DNA from: Chloroflexota bacterium
GTDB taxonomy: Bacteria; Chloroflexota; Limnocylindria; QHBO01
Assembly (NCBI GenBank): GCA_005880165.1
Contig: VBJP01000208.1
Coordinates: 1 to 8,623 of the forward strand
Direction of reading: 5' to 3'
Length of the DNA stretch: 8,623 nucleotides
The position numbers and the translations under genes were made by a program. Shown piece by piece: positions 6,318-8,623 of this stretch (its first letter is position 1; every line of letters starts with the position of its first letter). The notes below the pieces were generated by a model. It was not told where the DNA came from. It was given only the letters and a program-made list of their open reading frames with translations, and did no database searches.

Positions 6318-6689
6318 CTAGTCGCACCCGCACAGTCGCGCGACCGCCTCGACGCAGCCGGCCGATTCCGCAGGAAGCATCTCAACCCCCTCGCCAGCCT
6401 CGGCGCCCACCAGCCAGTGAGCGCCAGAGGACGGCCGAACGGCCACAGTGGCCTCCGGCGCACGCTCGCGAACGAACCCGATGACCGGACCAAGGCCGGC
6501 ATCCCCGTACTCTCGGCGAATCGCGGAGGTGTCGATCACGACCAGGTCCGGCCGGCGAAGGACGACCGCCTGGTGCAGCCTGGCGGCGTCGTTGTAGAAG
6601 AAGCCGATTGCTCCTCCTAGCCGATCATCGAGGCCCGTGGCGAGCTCGTGATCCCGCGTCAAGCAATAGAGAACCGTGGGATTGGGCAT
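6318..6689 (-). CDS. Small protein resembling a degenerate response-regulator receiver domain
   Basis: The product is 123 residues, not assigned to a family with certainty. Its size and pattern resemble a stand-alone receiver domain: a first strand TVLYCLTRD, then RRPDLVVIDTSAI with Asp53 at the usual phospho-acceptor position, a helix ending GFVRERAPEA, a strand TVAV, and GVEMLPAESAG, where receivers normally have a Lys-Pro. The conserved Lys and one of the two N-terminal acidic residues are missing, so classic phosphotransfer is doubtful. Codon use is GC-rich at third positions on this strand, which supports real coding. ATG 6689 is used because further upstream starts would run into the deoC start. 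It is convergent with the DUF385 gene (31 bases apart) and divergent from deoC. The function is not known. Confidence 0.6.
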   Translation of the reverse strand: MPNPTVLYCLTRDHELATGLDDRLGGAIGFFYNDAARLHQAVVLRRPDLVVIDTSAIRREYGDAGLGPVIGFVRERAPEATVAVRPSSGAHWLVGAEAGEGVEMLPAESAGCVEAVARLCGCD

Positions 6690-6774
6690 CGGCCGCCCAA
6701 GCGTAACAAAGCCGCCTACGAGGCCAGGCTGCCGCATCGGTCCAGGAGCTGGTCGGACGTACAATGACCGGCCC
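6690..6774. promoter_or_regulatory. Divergent promoter region with two near-leaderless -10 elements
   Basis: On the + strand TACAAT (6760-6765) ends 9 bases before the deoC ATG. On the - strand TACGCT (6705 back to 6700) ends 10 bases before the ATG of the receiver-like gene. With usual -10 to start distances both mRNAs would have leaders of only a few bases, and neither gene has a Shine-Dalgarno sequence. The -35 hexamers are weak on both sides. Confidence 0.4.
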
Positions 6775-7734
6775 ATGAGCAGCACACCCGTCCTTCGCGA
6801 GGCGGACCGCGACCTCACCACCGGCCGCCACCAGGCGCTGGGCTCGCTGCTCGGCAGGGTCTGGCCCGTGGACCAGGTTGGCGTCGAGGAGCGAGCCGCC
6901 TCGCTCGCCAAGCGCAGCATCAAGCGGGAGGCGAAGCTGTGGGCGCTGGACATGGTGATCCGCATGACGGATCTGACCACGCTGGAGGGCAAGGACACGC
7001 CGGGCAAGGTCCGAGCGCTCGCCGGGAAGGCGGTTCGTCCGGATCCCACAGATCCTTCCATCCCAAGCGTCGCGGCCCTGTGCGTCTACCCGAACATGGT
7101 CCCCACCGCCAGGGCCGCGCTGAAGGGCTCGGGCGTCAAGGTGGCTGCCGTCTCGACCTACTTTCCGTCCGGCGCCGCGCCCCTCGACGTCAAGCTGCGG
7201 GACGTCCGCGACGCCGTCAAGCTGGGGGCCGACGAGATCGACATGGTCATCGACCGGGGCGCCTTCCTGGCCGGTGACTACGGCAAGGTCTACGACGAGA
7301 TCGTGGCGGTCAAGGAGGCGGTGGGGGACCACCATCTCAAGGTGATCCTGGAGACCGCCGAGCTGGAGACCTACGACAACGTGCGTCGCGCCTCGGTGCT
7401 GGCCATGGCGGCCGGGGCGGATTTCATCAAGACCTCCACCGGCAAGGTCCAGCCTGCAGCCACGCTCCCGGTCACGCTGGTCATGCTTGAGGCGATCCGC
7501 GATTTCTACGGGCAGACGGGCCGCGCGGTGGGCATGAAGCCGGCCGGCGGGATCCGCACCGCCAAGGAAGGGATCGCCTACCTGGTGGTCCTGTACGAAA
7601 CGCTCGGCCCCGAGTGGATGACGCCGGACCGCTTCCGGTTCGGCGCCAGCTCACTGCTCAACGACGTGCTGATGCAGATTCGCAAAGAGCGCACGGGGCG
7701 CTACTCGGGGGGCGACTACTTCACCATCGACTAG
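6775..7734 (+). CDS. deoC: Deoxyribose-phosphate aldolase, long form
   Basis: The product is 319 residues and cleaves 2-deoxy-D-ribose 5-phosphate to glyceraldehyde 3-phosphate and acetaldehyde in deoxynucleoside breakdown. The class I aldolase residues are visible: Asp156 in ADEIDMVID, the Schiff-base Lys219 in ADFIKTSTGK, and Lys255 in GMKPAGGIRT. Other conserved blocks are LCVYPNMV (103-110), VAAVSTYFPSG (123-133) and LKVILETAEL (188-197). It is about 60 residues longer than E. coli DeoC, mainly through an N-terminal extension (to about residue 65), and matches the length class that includes human DERA. ATG 6775 is preferred over the start at 6676, because the latter would overlap the divergent gene and the -10 element lies just ahead of 6775. 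No other deoxynucleoside-catabolism genes are adjacent. Confidence 0.93.
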   Translation: MSSTPVLREADRDLTTGRHQALGSLLGRVWPVDQVGVEERAASLAKRSIKREAKLWALDMVIRMTDLTTLEGKDTPGKVRALAGKAVRPDPTDPSIPSVAALCVYPNMVPTARAALKGSGVKVAAVSTYFPSGAAPLDVKLRDVRDAVKLGADEIDMVIDRGAFLAGDYGKVYDEIVAVKEAVGDHHLKVILETAELETYDNVRRASVLAMAAGADFIKTSTGKVQPAATLPVTLVMLEAIRDFYGQTGRAVGMKPAGGIRTAKEGIAYLVVLYETLGPEWMTPDRFRFGASSLLNDVLMQIRKERTGRYSGGDYFTID

Positions 7735-7751
7735 CTGCAGCCGAGACCGAT

Positions 7752-7766
7752 GGCGCGGGCCGCGCC
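7752..7766. terminator. GC-rich hairpin between convergent deoC and the broken minus-strand gene
   Basis: GGCGCG and CGCGCC pair perfectly around a GGC loop, 18 bases after the deoC stop. CCGA and TCGG flank it symmetrically. No T-run follows on either strand. It may end transcription from both sides, but this is only suggestive. Confidence 0.35.
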
Positions 7767-7781
7767 CCCCGATCGGCCTGC

Positions 7782-8278
7782 CTACCTGGTGAAGGTGAAC
7801 GTCGCGAGGACGGCCTTCAGCCTGGCGATATCCTCCTTCTCGTAGCCCGGCAGGCCGTACCAGTAGAAGTCGTACCCGACGCCCTTGCGGATGATCGGCA
7901 CGTCGATCACGAACACGGCTTCGCCGTTGATCTTGCCGTGGTACTCCACCGCGTGGGTCGAGATGCCGGCCACCTCGACCGTGAATGAGCCATCGGACTC
8001 ACCTTCAGACAGTGGACGACGTCTATCGCGGAGTCGGACTCCCACTGCCTTGGGTCATCCGCGTCTTCATGGCCTGGATGTCGAGCTCAGCGGCGTCGCC
8101 CCATGAACTAGTCGAACTTCTCGTCCCCTGGGGCGGTCCAGTCTGCCGGGTACGCCATGGTGTACGGCCGCCGCTTCGAGACGAAGGTCCGCCAGACGTC
8201 GTCCGGAACCGAGATCGTGGGGGCGACGCCAAAGCTGGTGAACGCGTAGTCGTGATTGGCCTCCTTGGGCCGGTACAT
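7782..8278 (-). pseudogene. Frameshifted gene for an unrecognised, possibly secreted protein
   Basis: Coding-like protein is spread over different minus-strand frames. The first piece (8278 to 8108, 56 codons) contains VPDDVWRTFVSKRRPYTMAY and PADWTA and stops at a TAG. Just past that stop, a second frame continues with SSWGDAAELDIQAMKTRM. From about 8047 a third frame runs to the stop at 7782-7784, containing GSFTVEVAG, NGEAVFVIDVPIIRKG and YDFYWYGLPGYEKEDIARL. These pieces read as one protein only if at least two frame changes are allowed (near 8108 and near 8047). The start of the gene is also uncertain, since an in-frame TGA lies ten codons before the ATG. The YPADW and strand-rich pattern recalls PsbP-like or DUF1795-like extracytoplasmic proteins, but this is a weak inference, and no signal peptide remains visible. 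Sequencing errors could produce the same picture. Confidence 0.55.
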
Positions 8279-8365
8279 GGGCGCCGCTGCTCGGCGCTCC
8301 CGTCACGCTCGCATCCAACCCCTGCGGTCAGGCTGCGTGGGGTCTGCGGCAAATCTGCGGAGGCG

Positions 8366-8392
8366 TTGTCCAGGGCGTCGCGCTTCTAGAAT
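8366..8392 (+). promoter_or_regulatory. Possible promoter of the ECF sigma factor gene
   Basis: TAGAAT (8387-8392) matches the -10 consensus at five of six positions. TTGTCC (8366-8371) is the best -35 match, with a short 15-base spacer. Transcription would start at about 8399-8400, immediately ahead of ATG 8401. Confidence 0.4.
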
Positions 8393-8400
8393 CCCAGCCA

Positions 8401-8460
8401 ATGCCTGATGCGCTCGCGTGCCGGATCTCACGCCACGGGGCGTCGGGGCGTTCCACCTAA
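8401..8460 (+). CDS. Possible 19-codon leader ORF ahead of the sigma factor
   Basis: ATG 8401 opens a 19-residue frame (MPDALACRISRHGASGRST) ending at TAA 8458-8460, one base before GTG 8462 of the sigma factor gene. The predicted transcription start would make it leaderless, and the stop-start geometry would suit translational coupling. It has no recognisable family and could be chance. Confidence 0.25.
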   Translation: MPDALACRISRHGASGRST

Positions 8461-8461
8461 C

Positions 8462-8623
8462 GTGCGACTGCCGCCCTTTCAGTCACTGGTCGACGCGCAT
8501 GCCGCGGAGCTGCATCGGTTCCTGGTCGCCTCGGTGGGTCCCACCGATGCGGAAGACTGCCTCCAGGAAACGCTGCTCTCGGCGCTGCGCGCGTACCCCC
8601 GGCTGCGGGACGCGTCGCACGTG
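8462..8623 (+). CDS. ECF-type RNA polymerase sigma factor, N-terminal part (runs off window)
   Basis: Fifty-four codons are open to the right edge. The protein reads as sigma-70 region 2: LVDAHAAELHRFLVASVG forms the first helix, and DAEDCLQETLLSALRAYPRL is the region 2.2 helix that contacts core polymerase (compare the common D-A-E-D-x-x-Q-E-x-x pattern). Region 4 and any C-terminal extension lie outside the window. GTG 8462 is proposed because the region 2 homology starts about eight residues later. An in-frame ATG at 8408 would add 18 Arg- and Gly-rich residues. No Shine-Dalgarno sequence precedes GTG 8462, so initiation may be coupled to the short ORF just upstream. It could be autoregulated, or controlled by an anti-sigma factor not in view. 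Confidence 0.8.
   Translation, partial: MRLPPFQSLVDAHAAELHRFLVASVGPTDAEDCLQETLLSALRAYPRLRDASHV

Noticed and set aside
6625..7335. Minus-strand open frame of 236 codons opposite deoC
   Set aside because: It is a shadow of the strongly conserved deoC gene and has no motifs of its own.
7614..7988. Plus-strand open frame overlapping the deoC end and the broken minus-strand gene
   Set aside because: It overlaps the deoC C-terminus in another frame and is antisense to a segment with better protein-like sequence.
1..8623. CRISPR array, insertion sequence, prophage or defence genes
   Set aside because: No regularly spaced repeats, transposase, integrase or terminal inverted repeats were seen. Apart from the fusion and the broken gene, the content is core metabolism and stress response.

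Overview
The window is a gene-dense, GC-rich stretch of bacterial chromosome. Genes are tightly packed, coding is strongly GC-biased at third positions, and several starts are GTG or TTG. The combination of a type II fatty-acid synthesis operon, a nickel superoxide dismutase with its own maturation protease, an F420-type (DUF385/Ddn-like) reductase, the long form of deoxyribose-phosphate aldolase and several apparently near-leaderless promoters suggests a soil or freshwater Chloroflexota or actinobacterial lineage. That placement is an inference; no rRNA or other marker gene is present.

Region 1 (1-4540, + strand) is a fatty-acid synthesis operon: the end of accC (biotin carboxylase), fabZ, fabF, accB (biotin carrier) and a fabH-fabG fusion. 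fabZ/fabF and fabF/accB overlap by a few bases, and accC-fabZ and accB-fabHG are under 30 bases apart, so the set is probably one transcript with translational coupling. It covers acetyl-CoA carboxylation in part (accC, accB), initiation (FabH), elongation (FabF), ketoreduction (FabG) and dehydration (FabZ). accA, accD, fabD, fabI and acpP are not in view. The last gene is unusual: FabH and FabG domains lie in a single open frame, and the FabG half appears to lack the first strand and TGxxxGxG cofactor loop at the junction.

Region 2 (4541-5738, + strand) begins with a 339-base non-coding stretch holding an imperfect direct repeat, a GTTAGC inverted repeat, a small hairpin and a good promoter. 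This is followed by sodN (Ni superoxide dismutase precursor) and sodX (S26-family peptidase thought to remove the SodN leader).

Region 3 (5739-7781) has a DUF385/F420H2-dependent reductase-like gene (+), a convergent small gene for a degenerate receiver-like protein (-), and, divergent from that, a long-type deoC (+). The 85-base divergent spacer has -10-like hexamers about 10 bases ahead of both start codons.

Region 4 (7782-8623) contains a minus-strand gene for an unrecognised, perhaps secreted protein that is broken by at least two frame changes. Beyond it are a promoter-like site, a possible 19-codon upstream ORF, and the start of an ECF-type sigma factor that runs off the window.
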